Origin: Acidimicrobiales bacterium
GTDB lineage: Bacteria > Actinomycetota > Acidimicrobiia > Acidimicrobiales > SZUA-35
Reading direction: 5' to 3'
Assembly (NCBI GenBank): GCA_041394265.1
Contig: JAWKIO010000005.1
Location: 4,340,001 to 4,404,000 of the forward strand
DNA: 64,000 bases
Below the pieces are notes generated by a model. The model made no database searches. It had not been told where the DNA came from and was given only the letters and a program-made list of their open reading frames with translations. The position numbers and the translations under genes are program-made. Position 1 is the stretch's first letter; every line of letters starts with the position of its first letter. Of the stretch, positions 8,370 to 16,473 are shown in pieces.

Positions 8370-9533
8370 TCAGCGCAGATCGAAGCAGACCTTGATGGAG
8401 CCACGACGCCCCGCGTTTGCCGCATGGTCGAGCGCATCCTCGTAGGCCGCCAGCGGGTAGGTGGCCGAGACCAGTCGTCCGAGATCGGCCGTGTCGACCA
8501 GGTCGGTGGCCAGCGCGAACGACGTGGTGACCGTGCCGTCCGCGAGGGTCTCGGTGCCGTAGGTGTAGCTTCCGAGCAGGGCGGTCTCCCGATGCCACAG
8601 CGCCGTCATGTCGACCGAGACCCGCCCCGGCATCCCCACGAGCACCACGGTCCCTCGGGGACGGGCGATGCCGATGGCCTGCTCGAGTGATGCCTCATTG
8701 CCGACGGCGTCGATCACCACGTCGGCGCCGCCCGACAGATCGTCGCCGATCATGTGGCTCCCGGTGAAGCGGCGGACGGCCCGGGTGAGTTCGCCGGGTG
8801 CGACGACGAGGTCGGCGCCGAGCGAGCGGGCGAGATCGACCTGTTCGGGATACTTGGCTGCCACGATGATCGTGGCGGGGTCGGCGAGCCGGCGGACCGC
8901 CGCCAAGGTGGTGAGTCCGGCCGTGCCCGCACCGATGATCGCAACACAGTCGCCGGGCCCGATCGGGGTTCGCAGCGCAGCGTGCACGCCGACGGCGGCC
9001 GGCTCGATCATGACTGCGGCTTCGTCGCTGAGATGGTCGGGCACGACGTGGAGCTGGGAGTCGTGGGCCACGAACTCCTGTGACCAGCCCCCGCCGGTGG
9101 AGGTGCAGTAGCCGATCTGGATCCCGGGATCGAGCGGGCCGCTGACGAGGTGGCGGTAGTCGTTGCCGTCGCCGGGAGCGGCGCCGTCGAACGGTGGTTC
9201 GAATCCCCGGGCGGCGTGGCCGAGTACGGGTTCGAGCACGACACGCCGCCCGTCGTCGAGCGTGCCGACGACCTCATGGCCCGGCACGAACGGGAACGAC
9301 ACCCACGGCTCGAAGTAACGAGACGCCTGACCCTCGACCGTGGACAGATCCGAACCGCAGATGCCGGCGAGACGGGTGTGAACTCGCTGCCAGCCCTCAC
9401 CCGGGAGTGAGGGGGCCGCGCCATCGATCAGGTGCAGCGGGCCGGTCTTGGCTCCCGACCCGGGCCGCAGCCGCGACGCGACGGCGGCGCGGGCGTAGCG
9501 GACTTCTGAGCGGCGGAATTCCAGAGCTCTCAC
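8370..9533 (-). CDS. Zinc-type (medium-chain) alcohol dehydrogenase family protein, possible mycofactocin-linked enzyme
   Basis: 387 residues. The MDR architecture is clear: catalytic-zinc side LAGICGSD (Cys59) and PGHEVVG (His86, Glu87), and a Rossmann fold opening with VAIIGAGTAGL. The lobe that in many relatives carries four structural-zinc cysteines reads EPVLGHAARGFEPPFDG here and has none. GTG 9533 is the start, with TAGCGT 8 bp upstream. It lies just upstream of mftABC on the same strand; mycofactocin is known to serve as electron acceptor for nicotinoprotein dehydrogenases with tightly bound NAD, so a functional link is reasonable but inferred. Substrate unknown. Confidence 0.85.
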   Translation of the reverse strand: MRALEFRRSEVRYARAAVASRLRPGSGAKTGPLHLIDGAAPSLPGEGWQRVHTRLAGICGSDLSTVEGQASRYFEPWVSFPFVPGHEVVGTLDDGRRVVLEPVLGHAARGFEPPFDGAAPGDGNDYRHLVSGPLDPGIQIGYCTSTGGGWSQEFVAHDSQLHVVPDHLSDEAAVMIEPAAVGVHAALRTPIGPGDCVAIIGAGTAGLTTLAAVRRLADPATIIVAAKYPEQVDLARSLGADLVVAPGELTRAVRRFTGSHMIGDDLSGGADVVIDAVGNEASLEQAIGIARPRGTVVLVGMPGRVSVDMTALWHRETALLGSYTYGTETLADGTVTTSFALATDLVDTADLGRLVSATYPLAAYEDALDHAANAGRRGSIKVCFDLR

Positions 9534-9541
9534 GGCGTCAG

Positions 9542-9547
9542 ACGCTA
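9542..9547 (-). promoter_or_regulatory. -10-like element TAGCGT for the alcohol dehydrogenase gene
   Basis: TAGCGT on the minus strand lies 8 bp upstream of the GTG at 9533, the spacing seen at other putative leaderless starts here. The intergenic region 9534-9662 is divergent and serves both this gene and the small cysteine protein gene at 9663. Confidence 0.45.
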
Positions 9548-9649
9548 TCGCACCTGGCGTCGGGCGCTTTCCAATGGCGTCACGACGACGGCAGACGCTC
9601 GCAGTCGAGCGGTGTTCGAGCAGCTCAGGGCGCTGTCATACGTTCGCCG

Positions 9650-9655
9650 TACGGT
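9650..9655 (+). promoter_or_regulatory. -10-like element TACGGT for the small cysteine protein gene
   Basis: TACGGT lies 7 bp before the ATG at 9663, with no Shine-Dalgarno sequence between. It supports the short start rather than the longer in-frame extension beginning at 9612. Confidence 0.45.
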
Positions 9656-9662
9656 AACGGTC

Positions 9663-9851
9663 ATGAGCGTGACCATTGATTGTGCGTGTTGCCGACTCCA
9701 GGCCACCGAGGCCTGCAGCGACTGTGTCGTGACCTTCATCACCAACCGGGAGCCGAACGAGGCCGTCGTGATCGACGTGGCGTCGTTCGCCGCCATGAAG
9801 CGGCTCCAATCGGCAGGCATGGTGCCAGAGCTGAAACACCGCGCCGGCTGA
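9663..9851 (+). CDS. Small four-cysteine protein, function unknown
   Basis: 62 residues (starting MSVTIDCACCRLQATEACSD). Four to five cysteines cluster in the first 25 residues: CACC, then CSDC eight residues later, a spacing able to hold a zinc ion. The rest is a short hydrophobic/charged region with ITNREPNEAVVIDVASF. A compact zinc-ribbon-like protein is possible but I do not recognise the family. ATG 9663 was chosen because of the -10-like TACGGT 7 bp upstream. It is divergent from the dehydrogenase gene and precedes queG. Confidence 0.55.
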   Translation: MSVTIDCACCRLQATEACSDCVVTFITNREPNEAVVIDVASFAAMKRLQSAGMVPELKHRAG

Positions 9852-9906
9852 AACACGTGCCGGCCGACGCGCTCGTTCCGCATCAGAACGCGGCAGGCTG
9901 GGTGGC

Positions 9907-11073
9907 GTGCCCCCGGCCACCGACGATCACGACCCCTCAGCGCTGACCGACGCGGTGCTCGCGGCCGGGCGGCGAGGCGGACTCGATGCCGTCGGTGTCA
10001 CCACCGCCGAGGTGCTCGAGCCGGCCCGCAGCGTGCTGCCGAGGCGCAAGGCGTCGGGGCTGTCCGCCGACATGATGTTCACGTACCGGAATCCGGATCG
10101 GTCGTCCGACCCCACCCGAGCCCTGCCCGGCGCGGTCTCCGTGGTGGCCGGAGCAGTGAACTATCGCCGGGGCGACGTCGAAGCGCCCGACGGGCTGCAC
10201 GGGCGCGTGGCGCACTACGCGTGGACCGACCACTACGGCCGGTTGCGCGATGCGCTCGAGGCCGCCGCCGACGTGCTGCGAGCGGCCGGATATCTCGCCC
10301 AGGTCCACGCCGATGACAACCACCTCGTCGATCGCAACGTCGCCTACCGGGCTGGGCTCGGCTGGTACGGCAAGAACGCCAATCTGCTCGTGCCAGAGGC
10401 CGGGAGCTGGTTCGTCCTGGGCGGCATCATCACCGACGCCCCGCTGACCCCGAGTCGCACCGTCGCGTCCGATGGGTGTGGTTCGTGTCGACGTTGCATC
10501 GATGAATGTCCGACCGCGGCCATCGTGGCGCCGGGTGTGGTCGACGCGCGTCGATGCCTGGCGTGGCTGGTCCAGGCGAGGGGAGCGATACCCGTCGAGT
10601 TCCGAGCCGCACTCGGTGACCGGCTGTACGGCTGTGACGAGTGCCAGGAGGTCTGTCCACCCAATCTCGGACTCGACCGCCACTCGCCGCCACCACCGGC
10701 CGACGCCGCGGCCGACCCGTGGATCGACATCGCTTGGGTGCTCGAGGCCGAGGACCAGCAGTTGATGGCCCGGGTGGGTCGCTGGTACCTGGCCGATCGG
10801 AACCCCGACGTCGTGCGTCGGACGGCGTTGGTCATCCTGGGCAATCTCGGGCGAGGCCGGCCGGAGACCGGGCCGCTGATCGATCGCTACCTCGACCATC
10901 CCAACGAACTGCTCCGGGCACATGCCGTCTGGGCAGCTCGGCGTTGCGGGCTCGACCAGCTGGCCGAACGGCGGAGGGACGACCCGAGCGACCTGGTGCG
11001 CGCCGAGTTCCACGGCGTGGTGGAGCCGGCGGTCATGTCCACGCGCCGAGACGCCGATGAACAGGCAAACTGA
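9907..11073 (+). CDS. queG: Epoxyqueuosine reductase
   Basis: 388 residues. QueG reduces epoxyqueuosine to queuosine in tRNA using cobalamin and two 4Fe-4S clusters. Cluster ligands are visible as CGSCRRCIDECP (Cys191, 194, 197, 201) and CDECQEVCP (Cys243, 246, 250), with Cys217 between. VDRNVAYRAGLGWYGKN (about 141-157) is the family's active-site region. A HEAT-like C-terminal repeat (about 290-370) is present. GTG 9907 is the start; a near-match -10, CAGGCT, lies 7 bp upstream. The next gene begins 7 bp after the stop. No other queuosine gene is visible in the window. Confidence 0.93.
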   Translation: MPPATDDHDPSALTDAVLAAGRRGGLDAVGVTTAEVLEPARSVLPRRKASGLSADMMFTYRNPDRSSDPTRALPGAVSVVAGAVNYRRGDVEAPDGLHGRVAHYAWTDHYGRLRDALEAAADVLRAAGYLAQVHADDNHLVDRNVAYRAGLGWYGKNANLLVPEAGSWFVLGGIITDAPLTPSRTVASDGCGSCRRCIDECPTAAIVAPGVVDARRCLAWLVQARGAIPVEFRAALGDRLYGCDECQEVCPPNLGLDRHSPPPPADAAADPWIDIAWVLEAEDQQLMARVGRWYLADRNPDVVRRTALVILGNLGRGRPETGPLIDRYLDHPNELLRAHAVWAARRCGLDQLAERRRDDPSDLVRAEFHGVVEPAVMSTRRDADEQAN

Positions 11074-11079
11074 GCACTC

Positions 11080-12294
11080 GTGTCCTCCACCGACCATCGA
11101 CATCTGCTCGTCACCAACGACTTCCCGCCGAAGGTCGGGGGCATCCAGAACTACCTGCTCGAGCTGTGGCAGCGGCTTCCCGCCGAGCAGGCGCACGTCT
11201 ACACCACTCCCTACGCCCATGCGGTGGCGTTCGACGCTCGGCAGCGATTCTGGATCGAGCGATCGCCCGAGCCGGTCCTCCTGCCGTCACCGTGGTTGGC
11301 TCGCCGCGTCGATCGTTTGGCGGAGCGGCTCGATGCGTCGCTGGTCCTCCTCGATCCGGCAGTGCCGCTCGGCCTGATCGGACCCCGGCTGCACCGGCCG
11401 TACGGCGTCGTCCTCCATGGCGCCGAGGTCACCATTCCCGGACGACTCCCCGGGTCGTCGCACGCCCTTCGCTCGGTCCTGACCCAGGCCTCGCTCGTGG
11501 TCTCCGCCGGTGCGTATGCGTTGCGTGAAGCCGAGCGGTGCGCCGGCCGCTCGCTGCCGTCGGTCGTGATCCCCCCGGGCGTCGACCATGAACGGCTCGT
11601 GCCGCCGTCGCCCGACGAACGGACTCGGCTGCGGCGTCAATTCGGCTATGACGATCGTGACGTCGTCGTCACCGTCGTGACACGGCTGGTACCCCGCAAG
11701 GGGCTCCACACCCTGATCGACGCCGTCGGCCGGCTGGCCACCTCTCACCCCCATGTGCGCCTGGTGATCGGCGGCACAGGGCGCGAACTCGGGCGCCTGC
11801 GTCGGCAGGCGGGCGACGCCCGTGCCCGGGTCGAGTTCCTCGGCCGGATCACCGACCAGGAGAAGGCCGAGCGCTACGCCGCCGCCGATCTGATGGCAAT
11901 GCCGTGCAACCAGCGCTGGGGCGGTCTCGAACAGGAGGGATTCGGGATCGTATTCCTCGAAGCCGCGGCCGTCGGGATTCCCCAGATCGCCGGTCGGTCC
12001 GGCGGCGCCGACGAAGCCGTGGTCGACGGTGTCACCGGGATCGTGGTCGATCGACCAGACGAGTCTGATGCCGTCGCCGACGCGCTCCGCCAACTCGCCG
12101 ACGATCCCGAGCGCCGCCGAGCGATGGGGCTCGCCGCTCGCCGGCGAGTCGAGACCAGCTTCGACTACCAGCTGCTGGCCGATCGCCTCCGCCTGGCGAT
12201 CGATGACACGATCGACACCGGCGCCGACACGAGACCCGGACCCGACGACACGAATCCGCACCGGCAACCAGCGGCTCGAGGTAGCGATCGATGA
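11080..12294 (+). CDS. Glycosyltransferase family 4 (PimB-like mannosyltransferase)
   Basis: 404 residues with the two Rossmann domains of GT-B enzymes. The N terminus shows LLVTNDFPPKVGGIQNYL, the acceptor-domain glycine loop; VTVVTRLVPRKGLHTLIDAV (about 205-225) is the conserved Arg/Lys donor phosphate site; EQEGFGIVFLEAAAVGIP (about 285-302) is the E-x7-E motif. The overall pattern resembles actinobacterial GDP-mannose-dependent PimB enzymes acting on phosphatidylinositol mannosides, but donor and acceptor cannot be proven from sequence. GTG start 7 bp after queG; its stop overlaps the next ATG (ATGA). The last 25 residues are Asp/Pro/Thr-rich and look disordered. Confidence 0.85.
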   Translation: MSSTDHRHLLVTNDFPPKVGGIQNYLLELWQRLPAEQAHVYTTPYAHAVAFDARQRFWIERSPEPVLLPSPWLARRVDRLAERLDASLVLLDPAVPLGLIGPRLHRPYGVVLHGAEVTIPGRLPGSSHALRSVLTQASLVVSAGAYALREAERCAGRSLPSVVIPPGVDHERLVPPSPDERTRLRRQFGYDDRDVVVTVVTRLVPRKGLHTLIDAVGRLATSHPHVRLVIGGTGRELGRLRRQAGDARARVEFLGRITDQEKAERYAAADLMAMPCNQRWGGLEQEGFGIVFLEAAAVGIPQIAGRSGGADEAVVDGVTGIVVDRPDESDAVADALRQLADDPERRRAMGLAARRRVETSFDYQLLADRLRLAIDDTIDTGADTRPGPDDTNPHRQPAARGSDR

Positions 12295-12890
12295 CTCCCA
12301 CCACACCACCCTCGCCGGATCCCGACCGCACCGACATTGCCCCCGGTGTCGACCCTGCCTCCGATGCCGCAAGAGCCCCCGGTGCCGACGGCACCGATGG
12401 GATCGAGCCCGAGCGAGTTGCCGACGGGGCCACCAGTTCGACACGACCAGTCTCCGCTGCGCCGGTGCGACCGGCCATCATCGGCGCCTCGATCGTCGTC
12501 ACCGTCTTGCATTCGATCGTCACGTTGGCGGGTGTGCTGAGTGATGCCGACATCGTCCGCAACGGGGTCGCGGTCTTCTCGGTCGTGTGCTTCTTCGTGG
12601 GCGCGGTGGCGTTCGGGGCGGCGTTCGTGCTGGCCGCCGGGCGATCCCGCTACGAAGAGCTGTGGTTCGGGGGCGCCTTCTTCCTCACTGGCGGGGTCGT
12701 GCCCGCGCTCGCCCGCAATCGGCTGGCGGCGTGCCTGGCGGTGCAATGCGTCGTGGGCTTGGCGGGTGCGAGTCTGGCTCCCTTCACACCCGTTGCGTTC
12801 ACCGTGCTCGTCCCGCTGGCCGGCATGGGTTTGATGTCGTTGTACGGCGCTCGTTGGGGTGAGTTCTCTCCAAAGCAAGAAGCGGACTAG
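12291..12890 (+). CDS. Membrane protein of unknown function, about four TM helices
   Basis: 199 residues. A 55-residue Pro/Asp/Ala-rich N-terminal tail precedes four or five hydrophobic segments (about 62-82, 93-118, 125-145, 150-190). No catalytic motif is seen. It overlaps the glycosyltransferase gene by 4 bp, so the two are probably translationally coupled and may act together at the membrane. Its TAG stop forms the first three bases of the -10-like TAGGCT that serves the next gene. I do not recognise the family. Confidence 0.7.
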   Translation: MTPTTPPSPDPDRTDIAPGVDPASDAARAPGADGTDGIEPERVADGATSSTRPVSAAPVRPAIIGASIVVTVLHSIVTLAGVLSDADIVRNGVAVFSVVCFFVGAVAFGAAFVLAAGRSRYEELWFGGAFFLTGGVVPALARNRLAACLAVQCVVGLAGASLAPFTPVAFTVLVPLAGMGLMSLYGARWGEFSPKQEAD

Positions 12891-12893
12891 GCT
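12888..12893 (+). promoter_or_regulatory. -10-like element TAGGCT overlapping the upstream stop codon
   Basis: TAGGCT is 6 bp before the GTG at 12900. Its TAG is the stop codon of the preceding membrane-protein gene, so a promoter is embedded in the end of that reading frame. The same hexamer precedes mftA. Confidence 0.5.
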
Positions 12894-12899
12894 GTCCGA

Positions 12900-13373
12900 G
12901 TGGTCACCCCAATGTCGAGTAGTGAACATGCCGTCGTCCACACGCTGGTCGCCGCCGACACCGACGCCTGCTTCGCCGTCGTGACGAACCTGGCGGAGTA
13001 TCCCGAGTGGACCCACGGCGTGACCGCCGTCGACATCGTCGCCCGCGACGCCAGTGGCCGACCCACTCGGGCCGACTTCCGCGCCGAAGCCATGGGGCGC
13101 ACCACCCGCTACACCCTCGACTACGACTACAGCGACGCACCTCACGCCGTGCGCTGGACCCTCGTGGCCGGCGACCTCACCCGGCGCATCGATGGGTCCT
13201 ACACGTTCGAGCCCGACCTGGAAGACCCGTCGTCGACCCGCGTCACCTACGAGCTCACGATCGATCTGATGGTCCCACTGCCAGGCTTCGTCAAGCGCCG
13301 GGCCGAGACCAAGATCATGGAAGCGGCGTTGCGCGAGTTCCGACGCATGGTCGAACAGTCCGTCGCCGCCTGA
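12900..13373 (+). CDS. SRPBCC (START/Bet v1-like) family protein
   Basis: 157 residues. The fold is suggested by the N-terminal strand and helix VVHTLVAADTDACFAVVTNLAEYPEWTHGV, in which AEYPEW is typical of polyketide cyclase/dehydrase-like SRPBCC proteins, and by a C-terminal helix (KRRAETKIMEAALREFRRMVE). Such proteins bind hydrophobic ligands; here the ligand is unknown. A GTG start is supported by the TAGGCT element 6 bp upstream. It stands between the membrane-protein gene and the SMC-like gene. Confidence 0.82.
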   Translation: MVTPMSSSEHAVVHTLVAADTDACFAVVTNLAEYPEWTHGVTAVDIVARDASGRPTRADFRAEAMGRTTRYTLDYDYSDAPHAVRWTLVAGDLTRRIDGSYTFEPDLEDPSSTRVTYELTIDLMVPLPGFVKRRAETKIMEAALREFRRMVEQSVAA

Positions 13374-13496
13374 CCGACCCATCCCGCCGGGCGCCGGTGC
13401 GCCATTCCCCGAGGTCCTCCGGCGATTCGAAAATATTTCTGCGAAATCCTCAACTTTCCGCTTGAGTTGCCGGGCGAACCCGACGACAACTCGGCC

Positions 13497-15155
13497 ATGA
13501 GAATCTTGCGCCTCGACTTTGGGCCCGACATCGGCAGCGCCGACCTCCATCCGTTCGTCTCGGTCGTCCACGGCCTCGACGAGGCCCGGAGTTCTCGGCT
13601 CATCTCGGCCATTCGATCGCTCGTGACCGGCTCGGGTCTCGGACTCGCCGGTCTGGTCGAACACAACGGCCACCTCGTCGATGTCACCGGCGAGAACCTC
13701 GCCGACATCGGCCCCTTCACCACCGAGGACGTGGTCATGGCGACCAGTCGGTTCACCGGCGGCGCTGCGAACCTGCCCCAGATGGTCGCCGAGTTGGATC
13801 AGCTGGCCGCTGCCGCCCAGATCGACTCGGTCTGGGTCGAAGAGGTTCGAGCCGATCTGGTGCCGACCGCTGCTGCCCGGGTGCAGCGCCTGCGGGATCA
13901 GCTCGACGGTGTCCACGTGCAGCCGATCGACCTCGAGCTCCAGGCTCGTCGAGCCCGGATGCGCGAAGCGATCGCCGCCGTCGACGGCACGAACCCGGTC
14001 ATCACCGAGTCGCCCGACGGTATCGCCGAGCTCATTGCCGAGTGGCAGGAGCTGCAGCGGGCCGAGGCTCGTTCACGGGGTCATCTCGACACCATCGCCG
14101 CCAGGGTGCAGCAGGCCGAGGCCGCCCTCGCTGATGCCAAGCGGTTCCTCGCCGACGCCGAAGCCGACGCCAAGCCGGTGCTGTTGAGCCCCGAGGACGA
14201 GGATCGTCTGGACCAGCTCTGCCACCCGAAGGTGGAACGGCGGTTCCGTCCTCGTGAGCGGTCGGCCGAGACGGAGGCCGAGATCGCCACCCTGCTCGCC
14301 AAGGTGAACCAGACCAGCTACTCGGGCTACGCCATGTACCGGCTCATGCCGACGGCGTCGGAGGAGAAGCTGGCCGTGGTCGGCGCGGCCGAGGATCAGG
14401 TCGACGCCGCACAGGCCGAGGTCGACCAGGCTCGGCACGCGATGACGTATGACCAGACCGCCGTGCAGCTCGCCGAGGTGGCGGATGGCATCAAGGCTCG
14501 GGCTCGGGAGTTCTTCGGCCCCATGTTGCCGGCCGATCTCGGGCGAGCGTTGCAGGAGCATGTGGTGGAGTCGCCGAACCCGGTCTGGTTCGACCGTGTG
14601 CGGGAGCTGTACGACGCTCTGGTCGAGAACGACGTCGAGGTGCCGGATGACCTCGAACCCGAGAAGCTCACGATCTGGGCCGACGGCTGGCTGATGGAGC
14701 AGGAACGGCTCGATCTCGAAGCCAACCGGGTCGATCCCGGCATGATCCAAGCCGAGCTCGATGCTGCCGAGAAGGCGCTCGACCGTCACGCTCGAGCCAT
14801 GGCTCGTATCGACCGGCTCGAGGCCAAGGCCGCCGAGTCCCGCCAGCGGGTCAGCGAGCTGCGCCGCCGGATCGCTCGGATCGAAGCCGGCGATGCCTCG
14901 TCGATCGAGTCGGTCTTCGAGGGAGTGTCGGAACTCGCCGAGCGGGTGCGCGACAACGCCGGTGTGTCGATCCCGATCGTGATCAAGGGCAACTTCGGCG
15001 ATCTCGACGATGCCGACGTCACGGCACTGCTCGATCGCATCGAGCCGCTGGCGCAGTCGGTGCAGATCGTGGTGATGACCGACCGCAACGCCGCCGCCAC
15101 GTGGGCCCGCACGGTGGGGGTTCGCCGAGCACTGTGTGCCGGCACCGTCGCCTGA
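13497..15155 (+). CDS. SMC/RecN-like coiled-coil protein with degenerate ATPase motifs
   Basis: 552 residues. The N terminus (MRILRLDFGPDIGSADLHPF, then VSVVHGLDEARSSRLISAIRSLV) follows the b-strand/P-loop/helix pattern of SMC-type heads. The Walker A position reads HGLDEARSS instead of GxxGxGKS/T, with no Lys at the key place. The middle (about 130-245 and 290-470) is rich in Ala/Glu/Arg heptads typical of coiled coil. The C terminus (IPIVIKGNFGDLDD, LLDRI, VQIVVMTDRNAAATWA) has the layout of a Walker B/D-loop strand but lacks the Asp-Glu pair. It looks like a pseudo-ATPase. ATG 13497 was chosen; no clear promoter or ribosome site. Not a family I can name. Confidence 0.7.
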   Translation: MRILRLDFGPDIGSADLHPFVSVVHGLDEARSSRLISAIRSLVTGSGLGLAGLVEHNGHLVDVTGENLADIGPFTTEDVVMATSRFTGGAANLPQMVAELDQLAAAAQIDSVWVEEVRADLVPTAAARVQRLRDQLDGVHVQPIDLELQARRARMREAIAAVDGTNPVITESPDGIAELIAEWQELQRAEARSRGHLDTIAARVQQAEAALADAKRFLADAEADAKPVLLSPEDEDRLDQLCHPKVERRFRPRERSAETEAEIATLLAKVNQTSYSGYAMYRLMPTASEEKLAVVGAAEDQVDAAQAEVDQARHAMTYDQTAVQLAEVADGIKARAREFFGPMLPADLGRALQEHVVESPNPVWFDRVRELYDALVENDVEVPDDLEPEKLTIWADGWLMEQERLDLEANRVDPGMIQAELDAAEKALDRHARAMARIDRLEAKAAESRQRVSELRRRIARIEAGDASSIESVFEGVSELAERVRDNAGVSIPIVIKGNFGDLDDADVTALLDRIEPLAQSVQIVVMTDRNAAATWARTVGVRRALCAGTVA

Positions 15156-15175
15156 TTCGACGCACATTCCTCGTC

Positions 15176-15191
15176 CCGAGGGTTTCCTCGG
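15176..15191 (+). terminator. Small GC hairpin after the SMC-like gene
   Basis: CCGAGG, loop GTTT, CCTCGG: a 6-bp stem 21 bp beyond the stop codon. There is no T tract, so termination is only possible, not shown. Confidence 0.3.
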
Positions 15192-15233
15192 CGGGAGCGG
15201 TGAATCTCGACGCGAGCCGCGGAGGCGTTCCGA

Positions 15234-15239
15234 TAGCTT
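15234..15239 (+). promoter_or_regulatory. -10-like element TAGCTT for the aminotransferase gene
   Basis: TAGCTT lies 6 bp before the ATG at 15246 with no Shine-Dalgarno sequence between, another leaderless layout. Confidence 0.45.
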
Positions 15240-15245
15240 GCAACG

Positions 15246-16442
15246 ATGGAGTTCCGCCGGATCAATCACCTCCCGCCTTATGTCCTTGCGATCATCAATG
15301 ATCTGAAGATGGAGGCACGTCGAGACGGGGTCGATGTGATCGACTTCGGCTTCGGCAACCCCGATCTGCCGTCACCCGATGTCGCTGTCGACAAGTTGAT
15401 CGAGGCCACCCGCAACACCCGCAATCATCGCTACTCGGCAAGCAAGGGCATCCCCAAGCTGCGTGAAGCCGCCGCCAACATGTACGAGCGGCGTTGGGGA
15501 GTGAAGCTCGATCCCACCACCGAGGTGTTGAACGTGATCGGCGCCAAGGAGGGGTTCACCCACCTGATGTGGGTGCTGCTCTCACCCGGTGACGCCGCCC
15601 TGGTCCCGGCGCCGTCGTACCCCATCCACATCTGGGGGCCGATCTTCGCCGGTGCCGCCATCCGCGAGGTGCCGCTCGCCGAGGGCGACGAGTTCATCGC
15701 CAACCTCGAGCGGGCGTGGGAGTACTCCTGGCCCAAGCCTCGCACGCTCGTGATCTCGTTCCCGCACAACCCGACCGGTGTGTGCGTCGACCTCCCGTTC
15801 TTCGAAAAGGTCGTCGACTTCGCAAAGAAGCGGAACCTGATCGTCGTGCACGACAACGCCTACGCCGATCTCGGCTTCGATGGGTACATGCCGCCCTCGA
15901 TCCTCCAGGTCGATGGGGCCAAGGACTGTTGCGTCGAGCTGTACTCGATGACCAAGAGCTACTCGATGGCGGGGTGGCGAGTGGCGTTCCTCGCCGGCAA
16001 CCCCGAAGTGGTCGGGGCACTGGCCAAGCTGAAGAGCTACCTCGACTACGGCACGTTCCAGCCCATCCAGATCGCCGCCACCGTGACCCTGAACGAAGCG
16101 ACCGATCATCCGGCGCAGGTGCGCGAGATCTATCAGGTCCGACGCGACGTCCTCTGCGACGGGCTCGACCGTATCGGCTGGCACGTCCCGAAGCCGAGGG
16201 GCACGATGTTCGTCTGGGCACCGATCCCCGAGCCGTACGCCCACATGGGTTCGGTCGAGTTTGCCTCGAAGCTGGTACGCGAGGCCGGTGTCGCCACCTC
16301 GCCAGGGGAGGGCTTCGGTCCCGGCGGCGAAGGTTTCGTCCGCTTCGCCCTGATCGAGAATCAGCAGCGCACCCAGCAGGCGCTCCGCAGTCTGCGACGA
16401 GTGCTCACCGATCTCGAACCGGTCACCGCCGCGGCCTCGTAG
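15246..16442 (+). CDS. Class I/II aminotransferase (AlaC/alanine- or diaminopimelate-aminotransferase-like)
   Basis: 398 residues. PLP-enzyme landmarks: DFGFGNPDLPSP near residue 40, YSASKGIPKLREA, SFPHNPTGVC (about 174-183, PLP-binding Asn), VVHDNAYADLGFDG, and SMTKSYSMAGWR with the Schiff-base Lys (about 238). The C-terminal Arg that binds the carboxylate is within GFVRFALIE. The sequence resembles AlaC and LL-diaminopimelate-aminotransferase-like enzymes; alanine/glutamate transamination is likely but the substrate is not certain. It is convergent with the tetR gene across a GC hairpin. Confidence 0.88.
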   Translation: MEFRRINHLPPYVLAIINDLKMEARRDGVDVIDFGFGNPDLPSPDVAVDKLIEATRNTRNHRYSASKGIPKLREAAANMYERRWGVKLDPTTEVLNVIGAKEGFTHLMWVLLSPGDAALVPAPSYPIHIWGPIFAGAAIREVPLAEGDEFIANLERAWEYSWPKPRTLVISFPHNPTGVCVDLPFFEKVVDFAKKRNLIVVHDNAYADLGFDGYMPPSILQVDGAKDCCVELYSMTKSYSMAGWRVAFLAGNPEVVGALAKLKSYLDYGTFQPIQIAATVTLNEATDHPAQVREIYQVRRDVLCDGLDRIGWHVPKPRGTMFVWAPIPEPYAHMGSVEFASKLVREAGVATSPGEGFGPGGEGFVRFALIENQQRTQQALRSLRRVLTDLEPVTAAAS

Positions 16443-16449
16443 TCACGAT

Positions 16450-16470
16450 CGCCGCCTCGGCTCGGCGGCG
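16450..16470. terminator. Bidirectional GC hairpin between aminotransferase and tetR
   Basis: CGCCGCC pairs with GGCGGCG around a 7-base loop, in the 31-bp gap between two convergent genes. There is no T tract, so factor-assisted or weak termination is possible. Confidence 0.45.
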
Positions 16471-16473
16471 TGG

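Noticed and set aside
13425..13450. AT-rich near-palindrome (AAATATTT) before the SMC-like gene as a replication or integration site
   Set aside because: It is short and isolated, with no DnaA boxes, integrase or att-type duplication nearby.
12165..13916. 583-codon minus-strand frame across the membrane-protein, SRPBCC and SMC-like genes
   Set aside because: The plus-strand genes have clear family motifs and promoters; the antisense translation has no recognisable domain.
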